Assembly (NCBI RefSeq): GCF_900104945.1
Contig: NZ_LT629736.1
Span: 2,686,001 to 2,750,000 of the forward strand
DNA length: 64,000 nucleotides
Reading direction: 5' to 3'
DNA from: Halopseudomonas xinjiangensis
GTDB lineage: Bacteria; Pseudomonadota; Gammaproteobacteria; Pseudomonadales; Pseudomonadaceae
Shown: one piece after another, positions 50,201-59,484 of the stretch
Layout: each line of letters opens with the position of its first letter
How positions within the stretch are numbered: position 1 is the stretch's first letter
Notes under the pieces: model-generated
Seen by the model: only the letters and a program-made list of their open reading frames with translations
Database searches by the model: none
Told to the model about the DNA's origin: nothing
Program-made: the position numbers and the translations under genes

Positions 50201-50871
50201 GCGCGTGCCAATGCCTGGCTGATGAGCTCCTGAAGACTTTGCCCGGGTTCCGGCAGGGGCTGGTCGAGCAAAACCCGCGCCTTGACCAACAAAGCCACCG
50301 GCTGCTGCCAGTTCCTGTCGACCCAGGCCAGCGCCCGGCCGTGCAATGGGTAACAGTGCAAGCGCCAGTAATCACGCGCCACCTCGGCGAGCAGATCACG
50401 CTGATCGGTCTCCAGACTCTGCACAAACAGGCTGCCGCTGTCGAAGGCGTGCTCACGCAACATCCGCTGGCACCAGCTGTGAATGGTCGACACTGCCGCC
50501 TGGTCCATCCATTGGGCGGCGATGTCGAGCTTGCGCGCGCTGCTGGCCCATTGGCTTTCGTCAGTGTCGGCAAGCAGCCCGGCAAGGATTGGGTCCGGAT
50601 CCGCCAGCTCGCCGCGAAATGCCCGGGCCGCCTCCACCAGGCGCGCGCGAATGCGATCACGCAATTCCTGCGTGGCGGCTTCGGTAAAGGTAACGACGAG
50701 AATCTCCGGTGGCAGCAGGTCGCGAATAAACCCGATCTCGCCGCCGTGGCCAAGAACCAGTCGCAGGTATAGCGCCGAAATGGTGAAGGTCTTGCCGGTT
50801 CCGGCGCTGGCTTCGATCAGCCGACTGCCGCGCAACGGACAACGCAGCGCTAGCGGCATTGCAGTACTCAC
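47227..50871 (-). CDS. recB: Exodeoxyribonuclease V beta subunit RecB
   Basis: 3'-5' helicase and nuclease subunit that processes double-strand ends and loads RecA after Chi. 1,214 residues. Walker A EASAGTGKTFTISALYLRL at the N-terminus, UvrD-type motifs IDEFQDTDPLQYRIFD and TIHKSKGLEYPLVFLPF, and the C-terminal nuclease motif YYVLDYKSNWLG. GTG 50871 was chosen: it overlaps the recC stop, and STAMPLALRCPLRGSRLIEA aligns with pseudomonad RecB; the frame upstream lies within recC. Confidence 0.96.
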   Translation of the reverse strand: MSTAMPLALRCPLRGSRLIEASAGTGKTFTISALYLRLVLGHGGEIGFIRDLLPPEILVVTFTEAATQELRDRIRARLVEAARAFRGELADPDPILAGLLADTDESQWASSARKLDIAAQWMDQAAVSTIHSWCQRMLREHAFDSGSLFVQSLETDQRDLLAEVARDYWRLHCYPLHGRALAWVDRNWQQPVALLVKARVLLDQPLPEPGQSLQELISQALARADEELALLKQPCSSWADELEQLLDKAVADGTVDRRKIQKRYYSGWCEILRNWASNHESLELKLPESAWARLCEAGMAEACKKGDPVDHDALRRLPELRQALAKLAGPEQASLRHAAAWIARRFEAEKRRRAQMGFDDMLTRLDAALQGPNGDRLAAVIRQQFPVALIDEFQDTDPLQYRIFDTIYHVRQDDPDTGLLLIGDPKQAIYAFRGADIFTYLSAREATEGRHEHLDTNFRSSQTMVDAVNRVFAMAEERFPSAAFLFREDDRNPLPFHQVQARGRQEIWSIDGQAAPALTAWHLAGDDALSAEAYRQSMAERCATAMVEMLQAGQQRRVGFAKADGALQPVRPADMAVLVRTGREAQAIRRALAERGVRSVYLSDKDSVLDTLEANDLLRWLRACGEPGSDRLLRAALASPTLDLSWAELDQLNQDERHWEQCVDRFRDYRKLWQRQGVLPMVHRLLHDHDLPARLLRHVDGERRLTNLLHLAELLQRAARELDGEQALIRYLAELIRQASVGAVEEQVLRLESDAELVKVVTIHKSKGLEYPLVFLPFVCHARPVEAGRPVRVQMAGESRLELQPDEETVRLADRERLGEDLRLLYVALTRARHACWVGMVDLKKGQSNRSVLHHSAVGYLLGGGEALSQPQGLAAWLQRWEPDGQVVSVVPAPEPRDMVYEPELPPLATLAERRPVHAGFEHWWIGSYSALAIGTEAAETALSDHLADDERSSRFVPLRPGETPTIHRFPRGPQPGTFIHGLLESAGNDGFARLADSTRCREWLYPRCQRRGWAEWADSLGEWLASLLARPGLVPGTDLSLAALQPRQYQSEMEFMFSASRVDVQRIDRLVRAATLEEQPRPALERDQLNGLFKGFIDLVFEHQGRYYVLDYKSNWLGQGPSEYTAAAMQRAVLEHRYDLQYVFYLLALHRQLRARLADYDYDRHIGGALYWFVRGVEADGGGLWHDCPPRELIETLDDLFAGRPVKEAIHAG

Positions 50872-53800
50872 GACTGTCCCTCCTCGACCGGCTGACATTC
50901 GAGCCAGCCCTCTTGCACCGCCTGCGCCAGCGGCCGATACAGCGCTTCGGCCCAACCCTCGAACTCCTCGGTCGCGAGCAGACTGGCAAAGGTCGGGTAG
51001 CTTCGCTGCATGGCCACGCTTTTGTGCACCTCCCCGAGGCTGAAATCCGAGCCGTCGTAATGATTGCGCGCCTTGCCGAGCGCCTTGGTTGAATCGTCTT
51101 CGGTCAGCATCACGAAGGCGGTCTCCACCGCGACGGGTAGAGGCCGGCGCAGGCCTTCCAGCCAGCCAAGCAGCCAGTCGCCAACGATCGCCTGCGCCTG
51201 ATCCTGCTCAAGCGGTTGCAGGCGAATCGTAGCGTCGGCACTGATCAGCCAGGTGGTCAGATGGTGCCCGCTGGCCACCGCCAACACGTGTAGACACAGC
51301 TCGCCCAGCAACTTTCGCCAGCGCAGGCCCTTACCGCGGGCGCCAAGCAAGGTACCGGTAACCATCTGCAAGCGCACCTGACCCGGGACCTGACCAGACA
51401 GGCGTACCCCGGCCAGCCAACTACGCAATTCGATGCCCGGGGCGGACGCCAGCAGCGGCAGCGGATGTTCCAGCAGGCGGTCCCATGCTCTGGCCTGCTC
51501 GCGATAGCGAAGCAGTTGGTCACGCAAAGGATCGGTCAGCTGCTGCCGCGCCAGGTCGCCAAAACCGGCCAACGGCATTCTGCCGCGATGTTGCAGCCGT
51601 TCCGCCGCCGCCGAGAGGAGTGCGTCCGGATCAGCATCGTCGGGCGCATCCTGGGCCTGTTCGAGTAGCCACTGGCTCAAATGATGCCGCTCCAGCCCGT
51701 TGATCACGAAGGGTTCGTCGTCTTCGGCGACCCTGTCTTCGTCGCCCAGCCACACCTTCAGGCGGGCTGAAAAAAAGTGTTCCACCGGATTACGCAGGAA
51801 GCGTTGCAACGCGGCGAGATCGATCGGTGCATCCGGCTGCAGCGACAGAAGTGGCAAGTTGGCCTGTTCCGGCTTGGCCGTCTGGTGCAGCTTGAGCCAG
51901 TCGCCGGCGTAGCTGAACAAGTCCGAACTGCCATCGAAATAGGCCCGGCTGAACGGCTGCAACGGATGCTCGGTGGTCAGCGCGGCGAGCAGGTCATAAT
52001 CGCCGTCGGGCTGCCAGCCGCTTTGCAGATGATCACGCAACTGGCCTATCAGGACCGACGGTGGCCGCTCGCTGTTGTCGCGGATGCTGCGACCCACCCA
52101 GCTGATGTACAGACCGTCCCGAGCCGAGAGCAAGGCTTCGAGCAGCAGGTAGCGGTCATCTTCTCGCCGTGAGCGGTCGCCGGGCCGATAATCTCGACCC
52201 ATCAGATCAAAGTCCAGTGGCGGCTGGGCTCGCGGATAATCGCCGTCGTTCATACCCAGCAGACAGACCCGACGAAACGGGATCGCCCGCATCGGCATGA
52301 GTGTACATACGCTGACCGTGCCGCCGAGGAAGCGCTGGCTCAGCTGCGCTTGGCTGATCCCGTCGAGCCATGCCTCGGCAACCACGTTGAGCGGCAGCGA
52401 CTCCTCCAGCTCGACCGCCTCGCACAGCTCCAGCCAGCCGGCCAGACTTTCCTGAAGCTGTGCCAGCAGCAATTGGTCACGCTCACTGTGAGCCGAGAAG
52501 AAATCTGCTAGCAATGCTCGCAGCCGTTCGCCCCAGACCGCGGGCGGCGCGGGGTCGGCTAGCGCCCGTTCGTGCTGATCGAGTCTCTGTAGCAGGTTGC
52601 TCAGCGGACCGATCAAGGCGGCGTCCAATCCGCCGATCTCATCATACGGCTCGATGCCGGCCCAGGCAGGGCTCTGCCCCGCGGCGTAACCCAGCAGCAT
52701 TCGCCGCAGGCCAAAGCGCCAGCTGGTCGCTTCCAGGCCGGGCGGCATGCCCAGCGCTTCGCGACGCTGTTGATCGAGCCCCCAGCGGATTCCCGCGCCC
52801 TCGATCCAGCGCTGGAGGGTCGGCAGCTCCGCCTCACTCAGGCCAAAGCGCTCCCGCACGGCAGGCACATCGAGCAGATCAAGTACTTCGCTGACCGGCA
52901 GGCGGCTATCCGGCAACCGCAAGAGATGCTCAAGGGCGATCAGCAGCGGTTCCTGCCCGCGCTGCCCCTGATCGGCTAGCGAAAACGGGATGTGCCGTGG
53001 GTCGCCCGGGGGATACTGTCCGAAGACCGCCTGAACATGCGGCGCGTAACTGTCCACGTCGGGCATCATGACGATGACATCGCGCGGTTTGAGGGTCGGG
53101 TCACGATCGAACGCATCGAGCAGCTGGTCATGTAATATCTCGACCTCGCGCTGCGCACTGTGGGCGGTATGGAAGCGCACCGAGGCGTCGCGGCCCGGCT
53201 CAACGGCCGGCCACCGTTCGCGGGTTTCCCACAATGGCCGCAGATCGCGGATGTCGTCCTGCAACTGGCCCAGTAGCGTACCGGTGTCAGGCTGGTCGAA
53301 CAGGTCGATCCGCCCGCCATTGATTGGTTCGAAGGCGGCACGGTAGTCGGCCTGATCATCGTGACTGTCGAGCAGATTGATATAGTCGCGCCCCTGCTTG
53401 CCCCATGCCGCCAGCAACGGGTGGGCATGTTGATGCAGAGTGTGCTCATCCAACTGAGCCGGGGCTCCGGGCCGCCGCGCCTGGCGCCGGTATTGATGTC
53501 GCAACAGGTCCTGGTCGGCGATGATATCGCCCCAGTGATGCTGGCAGGGGTTGAGTACACAGAGCAGCACCTGGCAGTGCCGGCCCATCGCCGCCAGTGC
53601 TTCGACGTACTGCGCCGGCAGAGACGATATCCCAAACACCACCACCCGGCGCGGCAAGCCCTCGGGTCGCTGCGCGGCCTCGCCAAGCGCAGCAACGAAG
53701 CGCGGATGGATACCCGCCCGGCTGTCGCTCAGGTGCGCTTCACCAACGTCCTCGAGCAGCGCACGCCACAGCGCCGGCTGCCAGAGGTCGGTGCCTTCGA

Positions 53801-54350
53801 GTGGACGGATGCCATCACGGGCCTGGCGCAGCTGGTCGCGGCCTGCGGCCCAGTCGGCCAGCCAGTCCGCCCGGTACACCTGGTACTGGTCGAACAGATC
53901 AGCGAGCCGCTCGGCAAGCTGATAGCGCTTGCGGCAGTCTTCGTCATCGCGCAGAAAACGGCGCAGGGGCTCGAACGCAGGCGAGTCTACCAGGGCGGGT
54001 AACAACCGCATCAATCGCCAGGTCAGCGGCTGTTTGTCCAACGGCGAGGTTTCCGGCACCGACTCGCTCCCCAACACGCTTCGGTACGCCTGCCACATGA
54101 AGCGCGCCGGTAGCTGAACGTCGATGGCCGCGGCGATACCGCAGCCGCCGGACTCATTCGCCGACACATCTGCGGCAAGGGCCTGTTTGAGCCATTGAGC
54201 GATGCCGTTGCTCTGCACCAGCATGATCTCGTTTTCCAACGGCGCTAACGGGTGTCGAGCAAGCCAGCTGACCACCAGATGGCGCAGCGACTCGAGACGG
54301 TTGCCGTGAACGATCATGAAACCGGGAACAGGGGAATCGGCCTCCTGCAT
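50868..54350 (-). CDS. recC: Exodeoxyribonuclease V gamma subunit RecC
   Basis: Chi-recognising scaffold subunit. 1,160 residues. Typical blocks: GFMIVHGNRLESLRHLVVSW, ENEIMLVQSNGIAQWLKQAL, VVVFGISSLPAQYVEALAAM, and RRVCLLGMNDGDYPRAQPP. ATG 54350 has GGAGG five bases upstream and agrees with the pseudomonad N-terminus; an in-frame upstream start to 54368 lacks this. First gene of recC-recB-recD, all with overlapping ends. Confidence 0.96.
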   Translation of the reverse strand: MQEADSPVPGFMIVHGNRLESLRHLVVSWLARHPLAPLENEIMLVQSNGIAQWLKQALAADVSANESGGCGIAAAIDVQLPARFMWQAYRSVLGSESVPETSPLDKQPLTWRLMRLLPALVDSPAFEPLRRFLRDDEDCRKRYQLAERLADLFDQYQVYRADWLADWAAGRDQLRQARDGIRPLEGTDLWQPALWRALLEDVGEAHLSDSRAGIHPRFVAALGEAAQRPEGLPRRVVVFGISSLPAQYVEALAAMGRHCQVLLCVLNPCQHHWGDIIADQDLLRHQYRRQARRPGAPAQLDEHTLHQHAHPLLAAWGKQGRDYINLLDSHDDQADYRAAFEPINGGRIDLFDQPDTGTLLGQLQDDIRDLRPLWETRERWPAVEPGRDASVRFHTAHSAQREVEILHDQLLDAFDRDPTLKPRDVIVMMPDVDSYAPHVQAVFGQYPPGDPRHIPFSLADQGQRGQEPLLIALEHLLRLPDSRLPVSEVLDLLDVPAVRERFGLSEAELPTLQRWIEGAGIRWGLDQQRREALGMPPGLEATSWRFGLRRMLLGYAAGQSPAWAGIEPYDEIGGLDAALIGPLSNLLQRLDQHERALADPAPPAVWGERLRALLADFFSAHSERDQLLLAQLQESLAGWLELCEAVELEESLPLNVVAEAWLDGISQAQLSQRFLGGTVSVCTLMPMRAIPFRRVCLLGMNDGDYPRAQPPLDFDLMGRDYRPGDRSRREDDRYLLLEALLSARDGLYISWVGRSIRDNSERPPSVLIGQLRDHLQSGWQPDGDYDLLAALTTEHPLQPFSRAYFDGSSDLFSYAGDWLKLHQTAKPEQANLPLLSLQPDAPIDLAALQRFLRNPVEHFFSARLKVWLGDEDRVAEDDEPFVINGLERHHLSQWLLEQAQDAPDDADPDALLSAAAERLQHRGRMPLAGFGDLARQQLTDPLRDQLLRYREQARAWDRLLEHPLPLLASAPGIELRSWLAGVRLSGQVPGQVRLQMVTGTLLGARGKGLRWRKLLGELCLHVLAVASGHHLTTWLISADATIRLQPLEQDQAQAIVGDWLLGWLEGLRRPLPVAVETAFVMLTEDDSTKALGKARNHYDGSDFSLGEVHKSVAMQRSYPTFASLLATEEFEGWAEALYRPLAQAVQEGWLECQPVEEGQS

Positions 54351-54591
54351 GCAACCTCCAACGGGCAACGGAAAAAACTGAATGGCGCCGGGTTTTGCTA
54401 ACGATGCCGCACAACAGCGACATTTTACGCCGCAGCAATGAACCTACCTGCGCCCTTCGGGTCCATTCCCTTTGGGATGGCACCCGAGCGGCTGCTGCAA
54501 TGGTCTTTATCAGGCTCGTTGCGACGGACTTCGAATGGTTCAGCCGTCCCTCGTATATCCACACCAGGATCGGTCGTCGAAAGGATACCCA

Positions 54592-56073
54592 ATGGTTCGC
54601 CTGATTGCTCTCACCTTTCTATGTGTCTGGTCAACGCTGGGCATAGCCCGGGAAGCTGACCACCCCCTTATCTCACGACCCACCGGCGCGACAGTACTGA
54701 CCCATCAGCAGATCGCCTACGAGCGCTTCGAGCTCCCTGTCGGGTTGCCGGAGAACCAGCTGACGCTGGACTTTCCGGTCAAAACCGTCATCGGCGATCT
54801 GACCCGCCATGGCTATCAGGTTCGCGGCATGTCGAGTCTGGCACTGTACGAAACCTATCGCTCGCAGCTGAGCGAAGCCGGGTTCGAGATGCTGTTCAGC
54901 TGTGAACGCGACGATTGTGGCGATCTGAGACAGGTCCGGGCACTGGGCTCGAAGATCGCCATCGGCGAGAACCTTCTTGGCAGCTGGCGCCAGCCTTACT
55001 ATTTGGCTGCCATGCACGAGTCCGAACAGGGAACTGTCCACGTAGGCCTCTTCGTTGGCGGTCAGGATGGCGAAGTCGTGGTTCACCAGGCCGTGGTGGA
55101 CCCCGCCCCGGAACGCCTCAGCCTGATCAAGATAGACACCGCTTATCTACGCGAGGAGGCTGCCACACCGGTAGCCGAGCCGCAGATCACCGAGGCCGAG
55201 CGTGCTCGTGATCATCCACTGGTATCGCGTTATCCCGGCACGCGTATTCGCGACCGCCGCCATCGCGATTACGAAACCTTCCCGCTACCGATCAGCGGCG
55301 AGTCCCGTCTCAACATGGGGCTGAATTTCGAGCGCCTCGACCTGGTGGGCGAACTCACGCAACATTTCTACGAACTGAATGGCGTATCGTCGCTGCAGGT
55401 CTATGAAAACTATCGCGCTGCGCTGGATGCAGCCGAGTTCGAGATCCTCTTCGAGTGCAAACTCGACAACTGCGGCAACTCCGCTCAGGCCCGTGCACTG
55501 GGCGCGCAGGTCTCGCCGACCAATAACGTCTACAACTACTACCGCAAGCCCTATTACCTGGTCGGCAAACGCCGCACGTTGTCCGGGCCCGCCTATGTCG
55601 GGGTGTTCGTCGGCAGCTACAAGGACACCACCGCGATACAGCAGGTAGTGATCGAAACGCGTGAAGCAGAGGTCGATCTGGTCGCGGTGAATCCGGATCT
55701 CCTCCTGCAGGAACTGGAGGAAGCCGGCCGGGCCTCGATCTACGGCATCCAGTTCGATACCAATCAGGCGACCGTACGGGACGAATCCAAGCCGGCACTG
55801 GACTCGGTGGGCAAACTGCTTACCGAGCAGTCCGAGCTGCAGCTATACGTGGTCGGCCATACGGACGACACCGGCCCGGTGGAACACAATCTCAAGCTGT
55901 CCACGGCACGTGCGGAGGCTGTCGTGCAGCGTCTCGTGACCGATTACGGTATCGATGCCAAGCGGCTCCACGCCGCTGGCGTTGGTCCTTACGCGCCGAC
56001 AGCCAACAACGCCACCGAAGACGGACGCGAGCAAAACCGGCGGGTGGAGTTGGTCAAGCGGCTGGTGCAGTAA
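54592..56073 (+). CDS. Envelope protein with two DUF4892 copies and a C-terminal OmpA domain
   Basis: 493 residues with signal peptide (MVRLIALTFLCVWSTLGIA). Two homologous segments follow: residues ~23-180 (start DHPLISRPTGA) and ~207-360 (start DHPLVSRYPGTRI). They share YETYRSQLSEAGFEMLFSCE with YENYRAALDAAEFEILFECK, and ARALGSK with ARALGAQ. The OmpA peptidoglycan-binding domain (~375-490) has VVGHTDDTGPVEHNLKLSTA and REQNRRVELV. It probably tethers an outer-membrane or periplasmic function to the wall. ATG 54592 has AAGGAT upstream; the longer frame to 54472 is not supported. The molecular role of DUF4892 is unknown. Confidence 0.88.
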   Translation: MVRLIALTFLCVWSTLGIAREADHPLISRPTGATVLTHQQIAYERFELPVGLPENQLTLDFPVKTVIGDLTRHGYQVRGMSSLALYETYRSQLSEAGFEMLFSCERDDCGDLRQVRALGSKIAIGENLLGSWRQPYYLAAMHESEQGTVHVGLFVGGQDGEVVVHQAVVDPAPERLSLIKIDTAYLREEAATPVAEPQITEAERARDHPLVSRYPGTRIRDRRHRDYETFPLPISGESRLNMGLNFERLDLVGELTQHFYELNGVSSLQVYENYRAALDAAEFEILFECKLDNCGNSAQARALGAQVSPTNNVYNYYRKPYYLVGKRRTLSGPAYVGVFVGSYKDTTAIQQVVIETREAEVDLVAVNPDLLLQELEEAGRASIYGIQFDTNQATVRDESKPALDSVGKLLTEQSELQLYVVGHTDDTGPVEHNLKLSTARAEAVVQRLVTDYGIDAKRLHAAGVGPYAPTANNATEDGREQNRRVELVKRLVQ

Positions 56074-56078
56074 CAAGA

Positions 56079-56105
56079 AAGGCCTGCCGCGACGCGGCAG
56101 GCCTT
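56079..56105. terminator. Terminator between convergent envelope gene and CANSDH gene
   Basis: AAGGCCTGCCGC pairs with GCGGCAGGCCTT around loop GAC; A and T ends serve both directions. Confidence 0.85.
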
Positions 56106-56118
56106 ATGCCGGCACTGT

Positions 56119-57357
56119 TCAGAAGCTGAGCGAGCGGTCTCCGTCAGCGTCCTTGATGCGCGTCGGTAGGCCCATCTCGTTCAGCAGATTGATGAACGGC
56201 TTGGGCGGCAGTTCCTCGACGTTCACCATCTTTTTCACATCCCACTCACCGCTGGCGATCAACAGCGCTGCCGCCACCGCCGGTACGCCCGCCGTGTAAG
56301 AGATGCCCTGACTACCGACCTCGGCATAGGCTTCGGCATGATCGGCGACGTTGTAGATGAACACTTCCTTGTCTTCGCCGTTCTTCTTGCCTTTGACGAC
56401 ATCACCAATGCACGTCTTGCCGGCGTAATCCGGGGCCAGCGACGACGGGTCGGGCAGCACCGCCTTGACCACTTTCAACGGAACCACTTCCAGCCCCTCG
56501 GCGGTCGTTACCGGCTGCTCCGACAGCAGTCCGAGATTCTTCAATACCGTGAACACGTTGATGTAATGCTCGCCGAAGCCCATCCAGAAGCGGATGTTCG
56601 GTACGTTGAGATTCTGCGACATCGAGTGCAGCTCGTCGTGCCCAGTCATGTAACTGGTCTGCATGCCGACAACGGGCAGATCATCGGTGCGCTTGACCTC
56701 GAACATCTGGTTTTGCTGCCACTGGCTGTCCTGCCACGACCAGACGCGACCCGTGAATTCGCGGAAATTGATTTCCGGATCGAAGTTGGTGGCGAAGTAC
56801 CGACCATGGCTACCGGCATTGATATCGATAATGTCGATCGAGTCGACCGAATCGAAGTATTCGCTGACGGCCAGCGCCGCATAGGCGTTGACCACACCCG
56901 GATCGAAGCCGATGCCCAGAATAGCGGTAACGCCGTTCTCTTCGCAGGCCGCCTTGCGCTTCCATTCGTAGTTGGCATACCACGGAGGCGTTTCGCAGAT
57001 CTTGTCCTGCTCTTCATGGATGGCCGTGTCCAGATAAGCGACACCGGTCTCGATGCATGCCTGTAAGACCGACATATTGATGAAAGACGATCCGACGTTG
57101 ATGACGATCTGCGACTGTGTTTTGTCAATCAATGCCTTGGTTGCCTCGACGTCGAGGGCATCCAGAGCATGGGCTTGCAATTCACCGGCAACTTTCAGGC
57201 TGCCCTTCTCCCGTACGCTGTCGATAATCTGCTGACATTTCTCGACAGTACGCGAGGCAAGATGGATGTTGCCAAGCACGTCGTTGTGTTGAGCACACTT
57301 GTGCGCAACGACCTGAGCAACACCTCCGCCACCAATAATCAGTACGTTTTTCTTCAT
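56119..57357 (-). CDS. Carboxynorspermidine/carboxyspermidine dehydrogenase (saccharopine-dehydrogenase family)
   Basis: Condenses aspartate semialdehyde with diaminopropane or putrescine to give carboxynorspermidine or carboxyspermidine. 412 residues. Rossmann start KKNVLIIGGGGVAQVVAHKC and family region AILGIGFDPGVVNAYAALAV, GSHGRYFATNFDPEINFREF. ATG 57357 has a GAGGAAG ribosome site; the in-frame part to 57405 overlaps nspC's stop. It follows the decarboxylase gene by 44 bases, forming the two-step alternative spermidine pathway found beside or instead of SpeD/SpeE. Confidence 0.93.
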   Translation of the reverse strand: MKKNVLIIGGGGVAQVVAHKCAQHNDVLGNIHLASRTVEKCQQIIDSVREKGSLKVAGELQAHALDALDVEATKALIDKTQSQIVINVGSSFINMSVLQACIETGVAYLDTAIHEEQDKICETPPWYANYEWKRKAACEENGVTAILGIGFDPGVVNAYAALAVSEYFDSVDSIDIIDINAGSHGRYFATNFDPEINFREFTGRVWSWQDSQWQQNQMFEVKRTDDLPVVGMQTSYMTGHDELHSMSQNLNVPNIRFWMGFGEHYINVFTVLKNLGLLSEQPVTTAEGLEVVPLKVVKAVLPDPSSLAPDYAGKTCIGDVVKGKKNGEDKEVFIYNVADHAEAYAEVGSQGISYTAGVPAVAAALLIASGEWDVKKMVNVEELPPKPFINLLNEMGLPTRIKDADGDRSLSF

Positions 57358-57401
57358 TTCTCTTCCTCGAAACGCCTCCTTGGAAAGGCTGGCTTGGTGC
57401 C

Positions 57402-58508
57402 TCAAGAGAGGCTATTGACGAAATCGTCGAAGTTGAATTGACGCACGAGCTCGACTTGCCCGTCGAGCTGGCGCACAGCGATCGATGGCATCTTCACGCC
57501 ATTGAACCAGTTCTTCTTGACCATCGTATAACCGGCCGCGTCGATGAACGACAGGCGATCGCCGATTTTTAACTCCTGATCGAACTGGAACTCACCAAAG
57601 ATATCCCCGGCCAGGCACGACTTGCCGCAGACCATATACGAGTGAGGCCCGTCGCACGGCTCCATCTTCGCAGGCTGCCGATAGATCAGCAGGTCAAGCA
57701 TGTGCGCTTCGATCGAGCTGTCGACGATAGCCAGCTGCTTGCCGTTGTACAACGTATCCAGCACGCTCACTTCGAGCGAGCTACTCATGGTGATCGCCGC
57801 TTCGCCGGGCTCCAGGTAGACCTGCACGCCGAAGCGATCAGAGAATTTCTTCAGCCTGTCGCAAAACCGATCGATCGGATAGCCCTCACCGGTGAAATGA
57901 ATGCCACCACCGAGGCTGACCCACTCGACACGTTCAAGCAGATGACCAAAGCGTTCCTCGATTTGCCCGAGCATGCTGTCGAACAATTCGAAATTGCTGT
58001 TCTCACAGTTGTTGTGGATCATGAATCCCGAAATCTGATCCATTACCTGCTCGACCTTCTGCGCGTCCCATTCACCAAGCCGGCTGAATGGGCGCGACGG
58101 GTCGGCAATGATGAATTCGGAACTGCTGACCTGAGGATTCAGGCGCAGCCCACGGACGTGCGTGGCCGAGGCATCGGCGAAGCGTTGCAGCTGACTGATT
58201 GAGTTGAAGATGATCTTGTCCGAATGGGCAAGCACTTCCTCGATTTCGTCGTCGGCGTAGGCCACGCTATAAGCATGGGTTTCACCACCGAACTTGAGCT
58301 TGCCGAGCTTGACCTCGTTGAGCGAAGACGAGGTGGTACCGTCCATGTACTGGTTCATGAGGTCGAATACCGACCATGTGGCGAAGCACTTCAGAGCCAG
58401 CAATGCCTTGGCGCCCGAGTGCTCCCGCACATACGCGATCCGTTCCAGATTGCGCAGCAGTTTGCTCTTGTCGATCAGGTAGTACGGCGTCTTGATCACC
58501 TTAGTCAT
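57402..58508 (-). CDS. nspC: Carboxynorspermidine decarboxylase
   Basis: PLP-dependent decarboxylase yielding norspermidine or spermidine. 368 residues. Alanine-racemase-like fold: KALLALKCFATWSVFDLMN (PLP lysine in LALK), SLGGGIHFTGEGYP, YLEPGEAAITMSS and MVCGKSCLAGDIFGEFQF. It is the second-step enzyme but the upstream gene. Which triamine is made cannot be told from sequence. Confidence 0.95.
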   Translation of the reverse strand: MTKVIKTPYYLIDKSKLLRNLERIAYVREHSGAKALLALKCFATWSVFDLMNQYMDGTTSSSLNEVKLGKLKFGGETHAYSVAYADDEIEEVLAHSDKIIFNSISQLQRFADASATHVRGLRLNPQVSSSEFIIADPSRPFSRLGEWDAQKVEQVMDQISGFMIHNNCENSNFELFDSMLGQIEERFGHLLERVEWVSLGGGIHFTGEGYPIDRFCDRLKKFSDRFGVQVYLEPGEAAITMSSSLEVSVLDTLYNGKQLAIVDSSIEAHMLDLLIYRQPAKMEPCDGPHSYMVCGKSCLAGDIFGEFQFDQELKIGDRLSFIDAAGYTMVKKNWFNGVKMPSIAVRQLDGQVELVRQFNFDDFVNSLS

Positions 58509-58703
58509 ACCCCTCTGGCCAACCCGAGATACCGGAACCAGCCCGGCGTTTCGAAAGCGCGCGATTATAGTGGAAAGGCTCCGCGGCTTCGAGAAAAAAC
58601 GCTGTGTGCGGCTGCTTTCAGCCCGGAGATAGCGGACGAGCTACGGAGAGCCTATGGCGAAGCTACGGTCAGACTGGATGAGAAACGAGAGAGGCCGAGC
58701 AGA

Positions 58704-58733
58704 GCACGACGGCGCGTTGACGCGCCGTCGTGC
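58704..58733 (-). terminator. Perfect 13-bp hairpin after the barrel gene
   Basis: GCACGACGGCGCG pairs with CGCGCCGTCGTGC around TTGA, six bases past the stop of the barrel gene. The T tract is lacking on the minus strand, so it may be a Rho-independent terminator of low efficiency or a 3'-end protecting stem. Confidence 0.6.
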
Positions 58734-58739
58734 ATGACA

Positions 58740-59351
58740 TCAGAAGTTGTAGCGTAGGCCGAGTGACAGAAGATCTGCGTCTTCCTCACCGCCAGTGGTG
58801 TGATCACTACCTAAATCTTGGTAACGCTCGAACTCAACGCCTAGCTCAAATTGGGGGGTCAGAGCGTAGGTGGCGCCCAGCGCAAACGACGTGATGTTTT
58901 CCTTTTCCTCGTCGCGGAACACCGTCGATCCGCCAGTAGAAACCTTTGCTTCGGTTTCAAGCTTGTTATATCCCACCTTTCCATACAGCTTGAACGCATC
59001 GAGCGGCAGAGTCCCTACGAGGTTGAGTCCCAAACCCGACGTGCTAAACGTCGCTTTGGCGTTACCCGCCCCCGCTGCTGTTGCGTTTACGTTGAAGTCG
59101 CCCAGGTCGACATACTGAAACTCAACGCCTACGTAGGGGTTCAGCTGGACACCCGCTCCAACTTTGAACGCGGTATCTTTTTCGTCTGAGGAAGTGGCGA
59201 GACCAAGATCCTGCAGCTCACTCTCGAAATTACCAAGATCGACTTCTGCCTGACCCACGTTACCGAACAGGTAACCGTTTACTTCAGCTGCGTTGGCAGT
59301 GGAGACCGCAGCGCCTGCGATAAGCGCTGCAATAAGATGCTTTTTGAACAT
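58740..59351 (-). CDS. Small outer-membrane beta-barrel protein
   Basis: 203 residues with signal peptide (cleavage STANA|AEVNG). Eight-strand OmpA/OmpX-like pattern: GYLFGNVGQAEVDLG, FKVGAGVQLNPYVGVEFQYV, LYGKVGYNKLETEA, FALGATYALTPQFELGVEFE and a terminal aromatic (LLSLGLRYNF) for BAM recognition. Ribosome site AGGAG. Function unknown; it resembles acid- or stress-induced small barrels. Confidence 0.88.
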   Translation of the reverse strand: MFKKHLIAALIAGAAVSTANAAEVNGYLFGNVGQAEVDLGNFESELQDLGLATSSDEKDTAFKVGAGVQLNPYVGVEFQYVDLGDFNVNATAAGAGNAKATFSTSGLGLNLVGTLPLDAFKLYGKVGYNKLETEAKVSTGGSTVFRDEEKENITSFALGATYALTPQFELGVEFERYQDLGSDHTTGGEEDADLLSLGLRYNF

Positions 59352-59484
59352 TGCCTGCTCCTTGATGCTTATTATTCGCTGCCGCCCTGGCAGCTTTCAT
59401 GACGCCACACATCGCGCATGGCGTGGTCGGATAATAAGTTCAAAACTCGGGCTTGTCTCGGTCAATAGCAAGACGCAGTTCTCA

